Counted from the first letter of the stretch, positions 43,349-53,808 are shown. The stretch: 64,000 nt of DNA from Rhodanobacter sp. L36 (GCF_009765755.1 NZ_LMUV01000011.1:1462061-1526060), one strand, 5' to 3'. Notes: generated by a model not told the origin, from the letters alone. Translations and numbers: made by a program.

Positions 43349-43851
43349 TGGCACGCATGCAACGGCTGCTGGCGAATCTGTTGGGTGGCTGGTTTCAGTT
43401 GCGCCGACGCTTCCCCCCCGCGCTGCTTGATGACATGGCCGCGGCGATCGCCGCGGGCGAACGCGCGCATCTGGGCGAAGTCTGTTTTGCCGTCGAATCG
43501 AGGCTTGCGCCACTGGCCGTGCTTGACGGCATCGACGCAAGCAAACGCGCGCATCAGGTTTTTGCCCAACTGCGCGTTTGGAATACCGAACACAACAGCG
43601 GCGTGCTGTTTTACGTGTTGATGGCCGAACGCCGCATCGAGATCGTTGCTGATAGAGGCATCGCCTCGCGTGTGCAACCGGACGAGTGGAACGCCATCAG
43701 CCGCCGCATGCTCGACTGCTATGCGCGAGGGCAATGGCGCGAAGGCAGCCTCGACGGCATCGCCGCCACGCATGCATTGCTGCTGAGGCATTTTCCCGAC
43801 GATGGCACGGATCGTCGGGATGAACTGCCGGATCGGCCCGTGCTTCTCTAA
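43348..43851 (+). CDS. TPM-domain protein, second of the operon
   Basis: 167 residues, without a signal peptide or the glycine tail. TPM-type sequence covers about 35-150: VFAQLRVWNTEHNSGVLFYV, LMAERRIEIVADRGIASRV and DEWNAISRRMLDCYARGQW. The first residues (MARMQRLLANLLGGW) are basic. It overlaps the upstream gene by one base (TGATG). LemA, YgcG-like and this shorter TPM protein are found together in other proteobacteria. It converges with the S9 peptidase gene. Confidence 0.82.
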   Translation: MARMQRLLANLLGGWFQLRRRFPPALLDDMAAAIAAGERAHLGEVCFAVESRLAPLAVLDGIDASKRAHQVFAQLRVWNTEHNSGVLFYVLMAERRIEIVADRGIASRVQPDEWNAISRRMLDCYARGQWREGSLDGIAATHALLLRHFPDDGTDRRDELPDRPVLL

Positions 43852-43864
43852 TTGCGCTGGCCGA

Positions 43865-43888
43865 CATTCGCGGAATGTTTCGCGAGTG
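43865..43888. terminator. Possible hairpin between convergent genes
   Basis: CATTCGCG (43865-43872) and CGCGAGTG (43881-43888) can pair over 8 bases with one G-T pair, around an 8-base loop. It follows the stop of the TPM gene by 13 bases and lies opposite the end of the S9 peptidase gene. No T-run follows, so this is a weak candidate. Confidence 0.3.
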
Positions 43889-43949
43889 GCGGGTGCGGAT
43901 ACCGAGAAAAAGGGACGGCACGTCGGCGCCATCCCATTTGCTTCTTCAC

Positions 43950-45914
43950 TCAGTGCGCGACGTTGCCAGCTCCGATGTGCTTGGCGATGAACGTCTGAAG
44001 TAACGTGTAAAACTCGATGTTGTTTTTTTCTTCGTAGAAGCCATGTCCTTCGCCGGACTTGCTCAGCCATTCATAAGGCTTGTGCGCCGCGTCCAATGCC
44101 GCACGCATCGCTTTTGCCTGAGCGAACGGCGCGCGTTGATCATTTTCGCCATGAACCAGCAACACCGGCACGTTGATCTTGTCGGCCAGCTTGTCGGGAG
44201 AATTCGCATCCAGATCGGCATCGTCCTTGCCGATCACCGTCTGCAAATAGCTGCGTCCGGATTTGTCCTCCTGGATGTCGCCCTTGTCGTACATCATCCT
44301 GAGGTCGTAGATGCCCGCGTAGCCGACCGCACACTTGAACAGATCCGGTGCGCGAATCGCGGTCATCATGGCGGAATAGCCGCCGAAGCTGGCGCCGTAG
44401 ACGCACACGCGTTCGGGATCGGCGTAGTGCTCGCCTTCAGCCCACTTCACGCCGTCGATCAGATCCTGCTGGATTCGCGTGCCCCAGTTGCGATAGCCGG
44501 CTTCCTCGAAATTATGTCCACGGCCACCTGAGCCGCGATAGTTGACCTGCAGCACGAGGTAGCCACGACTGGCGAGGAACTGCGCGTCGTCATCGAAGTA
44601 CCAGTCGTCGCTGATGCCGTGCGGCCCTCCGTGAGGAAGCAGGATCATCGGCAGTTTTTTCAGATCCTGGCCGCGAGGAATGGTGAGAATGGCTTCGAGC
44701 GGCATGCCATCGCTCGCGGTGAATCGCATTGGGCGTCGTTCGGCCATCTTATCCGGATCGATCCAGTCGGCCGACGAGAACAGCTTGATCACTTTGTAAT
44801 GCGTGGTATCGATCAGGTAATAAGTGCCGGGATCGCGATCGCTCGAGACGGAGAACAGAAGCTCGCCGCCGTTCTCGCTGTAGTTGATGAAGTTGACGAA
44901 CTCGCCTGGAAATTTCTGGCTGATCGCCAGGTGCAGTTTGGCGGCCGGCAAGTTGGGGTCCGTGTAGATCGCCTTCGGCACGCCTGTTTCGACGCTGGTT
45001 GCGAATGGCTGGCGCGGCGGCGCCGTCCACATGATGTCGCCGACGCGACCGAAAGCGTCGGCGGCCAGCACGCGTCGATCGCCGCCCATTTCGTCCTGCT
45101 CGACCAGAGAATACGGACCGCCCTTGGCGCTGTAGTAGGCGTAGATATGCTGATGATCCTGCGCGGTGTAAATCGGCACGAAATTGTGGCCCACCTGGCT
45201 GGGAGACATGGGCGCCCAACCATTGGCCTCGTGGTGATACACCACGTAGTTGTAGTTGGAATTTGTCCCGTAGGCGTAGTGCGCCTGTCCGTCAGAGCCC
45301 ACCATGAATTCCATGTTGCCGACATCAAGATCACCCACCAGATGGCGGGTGTTTTTGACGGCATCGACGTCGTACAGCCAGCTGTGGTCCTTGTTCTCCC
45401 AGAGCTCGGCGCTCATGTAGAAGTGGTTGTTGGGCGATTCGGGCAACTCCGCCACAAATCCCCATCCGCGGTCCGCGGCTCTGGTATCGGATCGGCTGCC
45501 GTAGAGGTCCTGATATCCGAAAAGGTAATCCTGATGTTTGCCATTGACGTCGGTGGCCAGGATTTCCCCCGTGAGCTCGGGTTTGTCGACCGAGCCGAAC
45601 TGCTTGCCGTATTCAACCAGCAGACGCGTCGAACTGACCCACACGATGCCGCCAGGCAATTCATATTTGGGCATGTGCAGGACACTTGCCGGATGGCTCA
45701 TGTCGGAGACTTTGTAGACGACCAGCGAATGAGAGTTTCCAGTCTCGTCATCCATTCGCAGTGCGAGGTATTGACCGTCCGGGGACAGCCGAGGCATCGA
45801 CAACTGTGCGCGCCGCGCGAAATCCTCCACGGGAATGAGATCGGTCGCCATCAAGACGGCAGGCGCCAACAGGCAAACGGCAGACAGCACGGCCTGCGCG
45901 ATACGGTGAGACAT
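43950..45914 (-). CDS. S9-family prolyl oligopeptidase-type peptidase, exported
   Basis: A 654-residue serine peptidase. The signal peptide is [24 protein letters not shown] propeller-type N-terminal half ([13 protein letters not shown]) precedes the alpha/beta hydrolase domain from about residue 400. The catalytic triad is Ser509 ([11 protein letters not shown]), Asp592 ([10 protein letters not shown]) and His624 ([10 protein letters not shown]). It should cleave oligopeptides in the periplasm or outside the cell. Start at 45914; open frame continues upstream over lgt but lacks family sequence. Confidence 0.92.
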   Translation of the reverse strand: MSHRIAQAVLSAVCLLAPAVLMATDLIPVEDFARRAQLSMPRLSPDGQYLALRMDDETGNSHSLVVYKVSDMSHPASVLHMPKYELPGGIVWVSSTRLLVEYGKQFGSVDKPELTGEILATDVNGKHQDYLFGYQDLYGSRSDTRAADRGWGFVAELPESPNNHFYMSAELWENKDHSWLYDVDAVKNTRHLVGDLDVGNMEFMVGSDGQAHYAYGTNSNYNYVVYHHEANGWAPMSPSQVGHNFVPIYTAQDHQHIYAYYSAKGGPYSLVEQDEMGGDRRVLAADAFGRVGDIMWTAPPRQPFATSVETGVPKAIYTDPNLPAAKLHLAISQKFPGEFVNFINYSENGGELLFSVSSDRDPGTYYLIDTTHYKVIKLFSSADWIDPDKMAERRPMRFTASDGMPLEAILTIPRGQDLKKLPMILLPHGGPHGISDDWYFDDDAQFLASRGYLVLQVNYRGSGGRGHNFEEAGYRNWGTRIQQDLIDGVKWAEGEHYADPERVCVYGASFGGYSAMMTAIRAPDLFKCAVGYAGIYDLRMMYDKGDIQEDKSGRSYLQTVIGKDDADLDANSPDKLADKINVPVLLVHGENDQRAPFAQAKAMRAALDAAHKPYEWLSKSGEGHGFYEEKNNIEFYTLLQTFIAKHIGAGNVAH

Positions 45915-46137
45915 TGAGTTTTCCCCTGTCACGCTCCGTGTGGTGAGCCGGGGTCGTCTGGAGCGCGACGATCTGGCTGATTCGGACGCTTCCTGCAACC
46001 AGCTCACAGTTGCCGCCAACTCGCAGAGGCAGCGTCCGGCGAGGATTCTAGCTTGCGTCGCCGGCTTCTCGGAAGGGCATCGGATCATCCTGCAAGCGGC
46101 CCGGCTACACTTGGCTTTTCCCGCTCGCGCAGTCGCC

Positions 46138-47049
46138 ATGTCCCAACCGTTCGTCGTTCATATCAATCCGGTGGCTTTCAGCCTCGGCCCCGTCCAGGTG
46201 CACTGGTACGGGCTGATGTACTTGCTGGGATTTTTCTTCGTGGCCTTGCTGGGCGAGTACCGGCGCCAGAAAGGGCGTCTGCCGGTCAGCCGTGAAGCGC
46301 TCGGCGATCTTTTCTTCTACGGCATGCTCGGCGTGATCATCGGCGGGCGTCTTTGGTACATGCTTTTTTACTACGAGGGCGGCATCCACTGGATATGGAC
46401 CCAGCCGCTGGCGTTGTTCAAGGTGTGGGATGGCGGCATGAGTTTCCATGGTGGCCTGCTTGGCGTGCTGGCGGCGGCGCTGTGGTGGTCGCGGCGACAT
46501 CGGCTGCATTTTTTCGACACGATGGATTTCGTTGCGCCGCTGGTGCCGCTGGGCCTCGGACTCGGACGACTCGGCAACTTCATCAATGGCGAACTGTGGG
46601 GTAAGCCGACATCGCTTTCGTGGGGCATGATTTTTCCGAGCGCGCACGCCGATGATGTTGCCTATGCCGGCAGTGATCCGGCGCTGCTGCAGCAGTTGCA
46701 GAGCTATGGCGGGTTGATCCGGCATCCGTCGGAACTCTACGAACTTGCACTGGAAGGTCTGGCGATGTTCATCGTCATCTGGCTGGTCTCCTCCAGGCCT
46801 CGGCCACGGTATCTCGTCAGTGGCTTGTTCGCGCTGATGTACGGCGTCTTCCGTTTTGCGGTGGAGTTCGTGCGTGTGCCGGATCCGCAGCTGGGTTATC
46901 TGTTCGGCACGCACTGGGTAACGATGGGGCAGATGCAGTCGCTGCCGCTGATCGTGATCGGCGTGTGGCTGCTGGCCCTGTCGCGAAACGCGCCGACATT
47001 GCGCTTGTATACGGCCGCGTTGCCGGATAAAGGCACGGACGAGGAGTAG
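46138..47049 (+). CDS. lgt: Prolipoprotein diacylglyceryl transferase
   Basis: A 303-residue inner-membrane enzyme that attaches diacylglycerol to the lipobox cysteine of prolipoproteins. Key family sequences are [40 protein letters not shown] and [16 protein letters not shown] (the Lgt signature), with the essential arginine region [10 protein letters not shown]. Seven helices are predicted. Followed by thyA after 3 bases, so both are probably one operon; this lgt-thyA order is common in gammaproteobacteria. Confidence 0.95.
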   Translation: MSQPFVVHINPVAFSLGPVQVHWYGLMYLLGFFFVALLGEYRRQKGRLPVSREALGDLFFYGMLGVIIGGRLWYMLFYYEGGIHWIWTQPLALFKVWDGGMSFHGGLLGVLAAALWWSRRHRLHFFDTMDFVAPLVPLGLGLGRLGNFINGELWGKPTSLSWGMIFPSAHADDVAYAGSDPALLQQLQSYGGLIRHPSELYELALEGLAMFIVIWLVSSRPRPRYLVSGLFALMYGVFRFAVEFVRVPDPQLGYLFGTHWVTMGQMQSLPLIVIGVWLLALSRNAPTLRLYTAALPDKGTDEE

Positions 47050-47052
47050 GGC

Positions 47053-47847
47053 ATGCGCGCATATCTCGATTTACTGCGTCACGTCATGGAAAAAGGCGTG
47101 GAGAAAAACGACCGAACCGGCACCGGCACGCGCAGCACTTTTGGTTGGCAGATGCGCTTCGATCTGGCTGAAGGTTTTCCACTCGTCACTACCAAGAAGC
47201 TGCATCTGAAATCGATCGTGCACGAGCTGATCTGGTTTCTCAGCGGCGACACGAATATCGCGTACCTCAAGGAAAACGGCGTACGCATCTGGGATGAGTG
47301 GGCCGATGCGCAGGGCAATCTCGGTCCCGTCTATGGCCAGCAATGGCGCGCGTGGCCGAAAGCCGATGGCGGCGTGGTCGACCAGATTTCATGGGTCATC
47401 GAAGAGATCAAGCGCAACCCCGATTCGCGTCGGCTGATCGTCAACACATGGAACGTGGGCGAGCTTTCGAAGATGGCGTTGATGCCGTGCCACACGATGT
47501 TCCAGTTCTATGTGGCCGACGGCAAGCTCAGTTGCCAGTTGTACCAGCGCTCGGGCGACATTTTTCTGGGCGTGCCTTTCAACATCGCCAGCTACGCGTT
47601 GCTCACCCACATGATGGCCCAGGTGTGCGGACTGGACGTGGGTGATTTCGTCCACACGCTCGGCGACGCGCATCTCTACAACAACCACGTGGAGCAGGCG
47701 CAGCTGCAACTGACCCGGGAGTCCAGGCCCTTGCCCCGGCTTCGGCTCAACCCCGACGTGAAGTCGATTTTCGATTTTCGCTATGAAGATATTGCGGTCG
47801 AAGGATACGATTCGCATCCGGCAATCAAGGCGCCTGTAGCCGTCTAG
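47053..47847 (+). CDS. thyA: Thymidylate synthase
   Basis: Methylates dUMP to dTMP with methylene-tetrahydrofolate. 264 residues, the short form typical of bacteria. Motifs are [30 protein letters not shown], the catalytic cysteine in [32 protein letters not shown] and YNNHVEQA. The dihydrofolate produced is recycled by the folA product, whose gene lies 168 bases downstream. Confidence 0.97.
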   Translation: MRAYLDLLRHVMEKGVEKNDRTGTGTRSTFGWQMRFDLAEGFPLVTTKKLHLKSIVHELIWFLSGDTNIAYLKENGVRIWDEWADAQGNLGPVYGQQWRAWPKADGGVVDQISWVIEEIKRNPDSRRLIVNTWNVGELSKMALMPCHTMFQFYVADGKLSCQLYQRSGDIFLGVPFNIASYALLTHMMAQVCGLDVGDFVHTLGDAHLYNNHVEQAQLQLTRESRPLPRLRLNPDVKSIFDFRYEDIAVEGYDSHPAIKAPVAV

Positions 47848-47940
47848 ATGCGTTTGTCTTGCCTCGCGATTTCGCGACGAATGGCCAGCGGACACCCGGT
47901 CGCACCGTCACGCCACGACCACCGCGACATCGCCGAGGCC

Positions 47941-47949
47941 TGCTAATAT
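47941..47949 (+). promoter_or_regulatory. Candidate extended -10 element for folA
   Basis: TGCTAATAT contains the TG-N-TAATAT arrangement of an extended -10 promoter. It would start transcription near 47956, about 60 bases before folA. No -35 match is visible. Confidence 0.35.
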
Positions 47950-48015
47950 TCGATGCAATAGGCAATGCCGCAGGGCGATTGTCGACTGCATTTTTCAGTT
48001 CTTTTCAGGATTCCA

Positions 48016-48504
48016 ATGGCTATTTCGCTGATCGCTGCGCTTGATGAAAACTCCGCCATTGGCCGCAAGGGCCATTTGCCCTGGCATCTGCCGGATGATT
48101 TGCGCTGGTTCAAGCAACTGACCACCGGCAAAAACGTGGTCATGGGCTACAACACCGCCGTTTCGATCGGCCGCGCATTGCCTGACCGCGTCAATCTTGT
48201 GTTGTCGCGTCGGCACGAAGCACCGTTCGAAGGCCAGATTACCGTGCGCTCGATCGAGGAAGCGCAAGCGCGCTGCGGCGACACCGGCCTCATGATCATC
48301 GGTGGCGGCCAGGTTTTTGCCGATGCCTTGCCGCGTGCACGTCGCATGTATCTCACCTGGGTGAGTGCGGCTGTCGATGGCGCCGACACCTTTTTTCCGG
48401 GCGTGCATTTCAGCGACTGGACCGAGGTATCGCGTGTGCACCACGCGGCGGACGCCGAGCATGCGCACGACTTCGACATGGTCGAGTACCTGCGCAACAA
48501 CTGA
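48016..48504 (+). CDS. folA: Dihydrofolate reductase
   Basis: Reduces dihydrofolate to tetrahydrofolate with NADPH. 162 residues. Motifs are ISLIAALDENSAIGRKGHLP (residues 3-22), WHLPDDLRWFKQLT (with the active-site Asp), GKNVVMGYNTAVSIGRALP and MIIGGGQVFADALP. The Met20-loop and Gly-Gly motifs are intact. The ATG follows CAGGA. Its stop overlaps the start of mutT by one base. Confidence 0.95.
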   Translation: MAISLIAALDENSAIGRKGHLPWHLPDDLRWFKQLTTGKNVVMGYNTAVSIGRALPDRVNLVLSRRHEAPFEGQITVRSIEEAQARCGDTGLMIIGGGQVFADALPRARRMYLTWVSAAVDGADTFFPGVHFSDWTEVSRVHHAADAEHAHDFDMVEYLRNN

Positions 48505-48923
48505 TGTCTTCGAGCAACCGATCGACGCCGGCCATCATGCATGTGATGGCAGGCGTTTTGATTGATGATCTTGGGCGTGTACTGCTGGCCCAACGCCCAC
48601 CAGGCAAGCACCTGGCCGGTGCATGGGAATTTCCCGGTGGCAAGCGCGAACCGGACGAAGCACCGCTGGCGGCGTTGATACGCGAATGGCATGAAGAACT
48701 CGCCGTGACGGTCAAGCACGCCAGTCCTCTTGTCCACTTGCCATGGCGATATGCCGAGCGCGAACTTCTGCTGGATGCGTGGCTGATCGAACAGTGGGAA
48801 GGCGAGCCGCAATCGATGGAAGGGCAGGCGCTCCGCTGGGTCAAACCGGCAACGATCGATCCACTTGATCTGGCACCAGCCGACCGGCCGATTCTCGAAG
48901 CATTGTTGCGGATTTCAGCCTAG
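48504..48923 (+). CDS. mutT: MutT-like Nudix hydrolase (8-oxo-dGTP diphosphatase)
   Basis: 139 residues. The Nudix box runs from GGKREPDEAPLAALIREW to HEELAV (about residues 46-69), with the metal-binding REW-x-EE present and only the late glycine replaced by alanine. EFPGGKREPDE is the MutT form. MutT destroys 8-oxo-dGTP and prevents A-C transversions. Other substrates cannot be excluded. Overlaps folA by one base (TGATG). Confidence 0.8.
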   Translation: MSSSNRSTPAIMHVMAGVLIDDLGRVLLAQRPPGKHLAGAWEFPGGKREPDEAPLAALIREWHEELAVTVKHASPLVHLPWRYAERELLLDAWLIEQWEGEPQSMEGQALRWVKPATIDPLDLAPADRPILEALLRISA

Positions 48924-48960
48924 TCCGTTTCCGGCATGGTCCACGCGTTCGCTGGATGAT

Positions 48961-49590
48961 CTAAGGCCGCAATCGCGTCGCTGCCATTGCAAGATATCGG
49001 CGATGAAGCTCGGACACGGCGTGATCGAGATCGGCCTCGTCGCCGTGGTTTTCGATCACGTCATCGGCAAGCGCCAGCCGCTTCGCACGGCTCGCCTGAT
49101 TCGCGAGCATGAGCCGAGCCAGCGATTCGTCGATGCCATCACGGCGCACGAGCCGTTCGATCTGCAGCGCTTCGGGCGCATCGACCAGCAATACGCGATC
49201 CACCCAGTCGTAATGCGCCACGTTTTCTGCGAGCAGGGGTATGGCCAGCACGCAATACCGCGCACGTTCTGCCAGTGCGCGATCACGCAGCCATTGACGT
49301 ATGCGCGGATGGACAATCGCTTCGAGCTTTAGTCGAGCAGCGGGATCGGCGAACACGCGTTGTCGCATCGCCGGCCGATTCAGCCGACCATCGTCGCCAA
49401 GTACATCACTGCCGAAGTCACGGATGATTTCCACAAGCCCCGGTGTGCCCGGTTCGACCACTTCCCGCGCGGCCACGTCAGCGTCGTGTACGGGCACGCC
49501 CAGTGTCTCGAAGCGACGCGTGACCGCGCTCTTGCCGGAGGCCACGCCGCCGGTGAGCGCAACGACCATCACATTCGATGCACCATTCAT
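48961..49590 (-). CDS. coaE: Dephospho-CoA kinase
   Basis: Catalyses the last step of CoA synthesis, adding the 3' phosphate. 209 residues. The P-loop is LTGGVASGKSAV (about residues 13-24); VPVHDADVAAREVVEPG and VHPRIRQWLR follow, then DWVDRVLLVDAPEALQIERL. The start overlaps the pilD stop by 4 bases. The pilD-coaE pairing is conserved in pseudomonads and xanthomonads. Confidence 0.94.
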   Translation of the reverse strand: MNGASNVMVVALTGGVASGKSAVTRRFETLGVPVHDADVAAREVVEPGTPGLVEIIRDFGSDVLGDDGRLNRPAMRQRVFADPAARLKLEAIVHPRIRQWLRDRALAERARYCVLAIPLLAENVAHYDWVDRVLLVDAPEALQIERLVRRDGIDESLARLMLANQASRAKRLALADDVIENHGDEADLDHAVSELHRRYLAMAATRLRP

Positions 49591-50444
49591 CGCAAGCCGG
49601 TGAGCTGCATGTAGCCGTTCAATAGATCAGGACCCGCGACAAACCATACCCATCCGGCGGCGGCAATGAACGGGCCGAAGGGTATCGGTATCTCGCGTTC
49701 GTGCCGACGCATCGCGATCAGTGCGCCACCGATCAACGCGCCGATCAACGAGGACAAAAGAATCATCGGCAGCAAGGCCATCGGCCCCATCCACGCACCG
49801 AGCGCCGCTAGCAATTTGAAATCGCCGTGACCCATGCCTTCCTTGCCGGTGAGCAATTTGAAAATCCAGTACACGCTCCACAAGCTGAGATAACCGATAG
49901 CGGCGCCGATGATCGACGAAGGCGCAGCAACGAACATCGGCAGCAGCGAAAGCAAAAGACCCAGCCAGAGCAGCGGCAACGTCAACTGGTCAGGCAGCAG
50001 CTGTGTGCGGAAGTCGATACCCGCCAAGGCAATCAACGTCCACGTCAGCGCCAGTCCTGCCAGCGCGGACCACGACGGGCCGAACCGCAGCACGATGACG
50101 GCGCTCAGCACGCCGCTCAACAGTTCCACCAGCGGGTACTGGATGGAGATCTTTGTCCCGCAATAGCGACACCGTCCGCGCAACAAAAGCCAGCCAAACA
50201 GCGGAATGTTGTCGCGTGCCGACAGCGGGTGTTTGCAATGCGGGCAGTGCGATGGTTCGCGCACGATGCCCGGAGGCAGTGGCGTGGTGTCTGCTTCCAT
50301 TTCCAGAACGTCGTGCGCTTCCTGCCGCCATGCAGCGGCCATGCGCTCGGGCAGCCGCAGTATCACCACATTGAGAAAACTACCCACCAGCAGGCCGAGT
50401 ATTCCGGCGATTGCTACCCATGCCGCCGTTGGAAGTTCAAGCAT
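49587..50444 (-). CDS. pilD: Prepilin peptidase PilD
   Basis: A 285-residue aspartic protease and N-methyltransferase of the inner membrane that processes type IV prepilins and type II pseudopilins. The four-cysteine cluster is present (CPHCKHPL and CRYCGTKIS, about residues 68-98). The aspartates are in AGIDFRTQLLPDQLTL and GKEGMGHGDFKLLAALGAWM (the GxGD motif). About eight helices. Follows pilC by a 236-base gap and is coupled to coaE. Confidence 0.95.
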   Translation of the reverse strand: MLELPTAAWVAIAGILGLLVGSFLNVVILRLPERMAAAWRQEAHDVLEMEADTTPLPPGIVREPSHCPHCKHPLSARDNIPLFGWLLLRGRCRYCGTKISIQYPLVELLSGVLSAVIVLRFGPSWSALAGLALTWTLIALAGIDFRTQLLPDQLTLPLLWLGLLLSLLPMFVAAPSSIIGAAIGYLSLWSVYWIFKLLTGKEGMGHGDFKLLAALGAWMGPMALLPMILLSSLIGALIGGALIAMRRHEREIPIPFGPFIAAAGWVWFVAGPDLLNGYMQLTGLR

Positions 50445-50680
50445 GTCGGACCTTGCGCGTGTCGGGTCGTTACTTCAGGAGTTGGTGAACGGAGCCTTGG
50501 CTGGCTGCAGCGATCGTGTGTGTTTCACGCCTGATCTAACGCAGGACGCCGCCACTTGTCGCCATGGTCCAACGTCCTGAAAGGAACTGCAGGATATTCA
50601 CCAGCATTTTTCTTCAAAGACCGGGCAACTCGTAGTCGCTCGGTCTCCATGAAAAGGCGCGTCAGATGGCACGAGAAAAC

Positions 50681-51958
50681 TCAGACCGTACCGGCGATCT
50701 TGAAGATCGGCAGATACAGCGCGATCACCATGCCACCGACCAGCGTGCCGAGCACCACCATGATGAGCGGCTCGAGCAACGTCGACAGCGTATCGACGGC
50801 GTTGTTCACTTCTTCCTCGTAGAACTCCGCCACCTTGAACAGCATGTTGTCGAGCGAACCGGATTCCTCGCCGATGGCGGTCATCTGCACGACCATGTTC
50901 GGAAACAGGCCGGTTTGCTTCATCGCCAGTTGCAACTGGTGACCGACCGCGATGTCGTCGCGCATCTGTTTCACGGCATCGCCGTAGACCACGCTGCCGG
51001 TCGCACCTGCCACGGAATCCAGTGCCTCCACCAGCGGCACGCCGGCGCGGAATGTTACGCCCAGCGTGCGGGCAAAACGCGCGATCGCGGAGTTGCGCAC
51101 GATGTTGCCCATCACTGGCATCTTCAAGGCTACGCGATCCAGGAAATGGGCAAATTTCAGCGAGCGCTTCTTTGCAAATATCAAGGCGGCAATGCTGCCG
51201 CCCACGATACCGATCACCAGCCACCAATAGCTCTGCATGAATTCCGAGGCCGACACCAGGAACTGGGTCGGCGCGGGCAATTCCGCGCCCGCATCCTTGA
51301 ACGTCTTTGCAAATACCGGAACCACGTACAGCAGCATGATCATGCACACGAGAAAGACCACCGCCAGCACCATCATCGGATAGAACAGCGCTTTCTTGAT
51401 TTTCTTCTTGATGCCTTCGGTGCGCTCCTTGTACGTGGCCACGGTGTCGAGCACGGTGTCAAGCACGCCCGAGGTTTCGCCCGCATGTACCAGGTTGCAA
51501 TAGAGCTCGTCGAACTGCACCGGGTACTGGCGCAGTGCTTCATGCAGCGCGGCGCCGCCTTCGATGCTTTGCTTGACGTCGTTGAGGATGTTCTTGAAGC
51601 GGACGTTTTTCTGGCCGTCGGCGATGATGTCGAACGACTGCACCATGGGCACGCCGGAGGCCATCATGGTGGCGATCTGACGGCTGAAAATCGCCACGTC
51701 ACCGGGCGTGACTTTCTTTCCGGAAGCGCCAAACAGCGGCTTCGAACGCTCCCTGACAGTCTGGGGGTTCATGCCCTGACGACGCAGCTCGGCCTTGACC
51801 AGCGCAGCATTTTTCGCAGGCATGTCACCTTTCATGCGCTTGCCGCGCTTGTCCAGCGCTACCCAGTCGTAAACGGCTGTCTTGCTGATTTCCGCACGCT
51901 TCGCCCCGCGCTCGCGCGCTTCACGTGCCTTGTTTGCGGTTGCGGTAGCCGTGGCCAT
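50681..51958 (-). CDS. pilC: Type IV pilus inner-membrane platform protein PilC
   Basis: 425 residues. A T2SSF domain pair with EIRRQGMNP-type N-terminus (VKAELRRQGMNPQTVRE), then FSRQIATMMASGVPMVQSFD and FARTLGVTFRAGVPLVEALD, the two repeats of the PilC/GspF fold. Three membrane helices at about 190, 240 and 400. The ATG at 51958 is preferred over 51964 because GGGGGAAG lies 8 bases upstream of it. On the minus strand after pilB, with 120 bases between; the usual major pilin gene is not present between them. Confidence 0.94.
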   Translation of the reverse strand: MATATATANKAREARERGAKRAEISKTAVYDWVALDKRGKRMKGDMPAKNAALVKAELRRQGMNPQTVRERSKPLFGASGKKVTPGDVAIFSRQIATMMASGVPMVQSFDIIADGQKNVRFKNILNDVKQSIEGGAALHEALRQYPVQFDELYCNLVHAGETSGVLDTVLDTVATYKERTEGIKKKIKKALFYPMMVLAVVFLVCMIMLLYVVPVFAKTFKDAGAELPAPTQFLVSASEFMQSYWWLVIGIVGGSIAALIFAKKRSLKFAHFLDRVALKMPVMGNIVRNSAIARFARTLGVTFRAGVPLVEALDSVAGATGSVVYGDAVKQMRDDIAVGHQLQLAMKQTGLFPNMVVQMTAIGEESGSLDNMLFKVAEFYEEEVNNAVDTLSTLLEPLIMVVLGTLVGGMVIALYLPIFKIAGTV

Positions 51959-52083
51959 GCGCATCTTCCCCCAATGATTCCAAGATCCGCCCTGAAGCGG
52001 CCATCAAACATTTGCTACAGCTTATGTCATTTCGCAAGCGCAAACCGTGGCGATTTCCGCAAGTTGCGAACCACGCCCGGCGC

Positions 52084-53808
52084 TTAGTCCTTGGTGACGC
52101 GATCGATTTCGACCAGGCTCGTCAGTCCGTTTTTTACCTTGAGCAAGGCGGACGCCCGCAGGTCCTTCACGCCGGCAGCCTTGGCGACGTCGGAAATCTG
52201 CAATGCGTTGCCGCCCTGAAGAATGATGCGCTGGATATCTTCCAGCATCGGCATCACCTGATAGATGCCCACGCGACCCTTGTAGCCTTCATTGCAGGCG
52301 TCGCAGCCCACCGCTTCGTAAATCGTCAGGCCTTCATCGATATCCGCCTGGGTGAAGCCGGCAGCCAGCAGAATCTTCGGCGCCACATCCATGGGCTTCT
52401 TGCATTCGTGCAGTCTCCGCGCCAGGCGTTGCGCGATGATCAGCGTCACCGACGAGGTGATGTTGTACGGCGCGATGCCCATGTTCATCAGGCGCGCGAT
52501 GGTCTGCGCCGCGTCATTGGTATGCAGGGTGGACAACACCATGTGGCCGGTCTGCGCTGCCTTGATCGCGATCTCGGCGGTTTCAAGGTCGCGGATTTCG
52601 CCGACCATGATCACGTCCGGATCCTGGCGCAGGAACGAACGCAGCGCGCTGGCGAACGTCATGCCGCGCTTCACGTTCTGCTGTACCTGGTTGATGCCCT
52701 CGACGCGGATTTCCACCGGGTCTTCCACCGTCGAGATGTTGCGCTCGGCGGTGTTGAGCATGTTCAGGCCGGTATACAGCGATACCGTCTTGCCGGAACC
52801 GGTCGGACCCGTGACCAGCACCATGCCGTAGGGCTTGTGGATGGCGTCGATGTACAGCGCCTGCTGGTCGGGCTCGTAGCCCAGCTTTTCGATGCCGATC
52901 TTGGCCGAGGAGCCATCAAGAATACGCAGCACGATCTTCTCGCCGAACAATGTCGGCAGCGTGCTCACGCGGAAATCGATGGCGCGGGTCTTGGAAAGAT
53001 TGAGCTTGATGCGGCCATCCTGCGGCACGCGCTTTTCGGCGATGTCCAGCTGCGCCATCACCTTGATACGCGAGGAGATGCGGTTGGCCATCTTCATCGG
53101 CGGGCTGGCCACGGCCTTCAGCATGCCGTCCATGCGCAGACGTACGCGATATTGGGTTTCGAACGGCTCGAAATGGATGTCCGAAGCACCACGGCGGATC
53201 GCGTCCACCAGAATCTTGTTGACGAATTTCACCACCGGCGCGTCGTCGTTCGCGTTGGCGTCGATGCCGGTGGCTTCGGCCTCGTCGTCGCCGGCTTCGA
53301 GGTCCAGGCCATCAAGATCGCCACCGCCGATGTCCGGCATGGTGTCGCGCATGTTGTTGAGCAGCGTGTCGATCGTCTTCAGCAACGATCCGCGCTCAAC
53401 CAGGATCGGCTCCACCATGCAGTTGGAGTGGAACTTGATCTCGTCCAGCGCGTGCGACTGCATCGGATCGGCGATGCCGACAAACAGGCGCTTGCCGCGG
53501 CGGAACAACGGCAGCGCCTGATGCTTGCTGATCAGCGCTTCGCTGATCAGCCCCAGTGGCATCGATGCGGGATTGATCGAGGCCACATCCATGATCGGCA
53601 TGCCGAATTCAGCCGAGGCAATCTGGGTCAGCTGCAGGCTGTCGACCAGATTGCGATCCAGCATCCAGGCAGCCAGCGTCACCTTCTGCTGTGCGCTGTC
53701 AGCCATGGCCCTGCGAACGTCGGTCTCCGGCAGCACCCCTTCGGACACCAGGCGGCGCGCCATGCCGGACAAACCCACGAGCGACGGTTGCTGTAGTTGG
53801 GATGACAT
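52084..53808 (-). CDS. pilB: Type IV pilus extension ATPase PilB
   Basis: A 574-residue hexameric motor ATPase for pilus extension. The N-terminal MshEN domain (about 1-145, LPLFRRGKRLFVGIADPM) can bind cyclic di-GMP in the family. Walker A is GPTGSGKTVSL (about residue 340), the Asp box is DPVEI, Walker B is MVGEIRDLETAEIA, and the His box is LSTLHTND. A tetracysteine zinc site is in the C-terminal domain (HECKKP and CDACNEGYKGRVGIYQ). The start is ATG at 53808 with a weak ribosome site. Confidence 0.96.
   Translation of the reverse strand: MSSQLQQPSLVGLSGMARRLVSEGVLPETDVRRAMADSAQQKVTLAAWMLDRNLVDSLQLTQIASAEFGMPIMDVASINPASMPLGLISEALISKHQALPLFRRGKRLFVGIADPMQSHALDEIKFHSNCMVEPILVERGSLLKTIDTLLNNMRDTMPDIGGGDLDGLDLEAGDDEAEATGIDANANDDAPVVKFVNKILVDAIRRGASDIHFEPFETQYRVRLRMDGMLKAVASPPMKMANRISSRIKVMAQLDIAEKRVPQDGRIKLNLSKTRAIDFRVSTLPTLFGEKIVLRILDGSSAKIGIEKLGYEPDQQALYIDAIHKPYGMVLVTGPTGSGKTVSLYTGLNMLNTAERNISTVEDPVEIRVEGINQVQQNVKRGMTFASALRSFLRQDPDVIMVGEIRDLETAEIAIKAAQTGHMVLSTLHTNDAAQTIARLMNMGIAPYNITSSVTLIIAQRLARRLHECKKPMDVAPKILLAAGFTQADIDEGLTIYEAVGCDACNEGYKGRVGIYQVMPMLEDIQRIILQGGNALQISDVAKAAGVKDLRASALLKVKNGLTSLVEIDRVTKD

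Noticed and set aside
45915..46139. Longer start for the S9 peptidase reaching into the lgt start
   Set aside because: The signal peptide begins at 45914, and the extra residues have no similarity and would overlap lgt.
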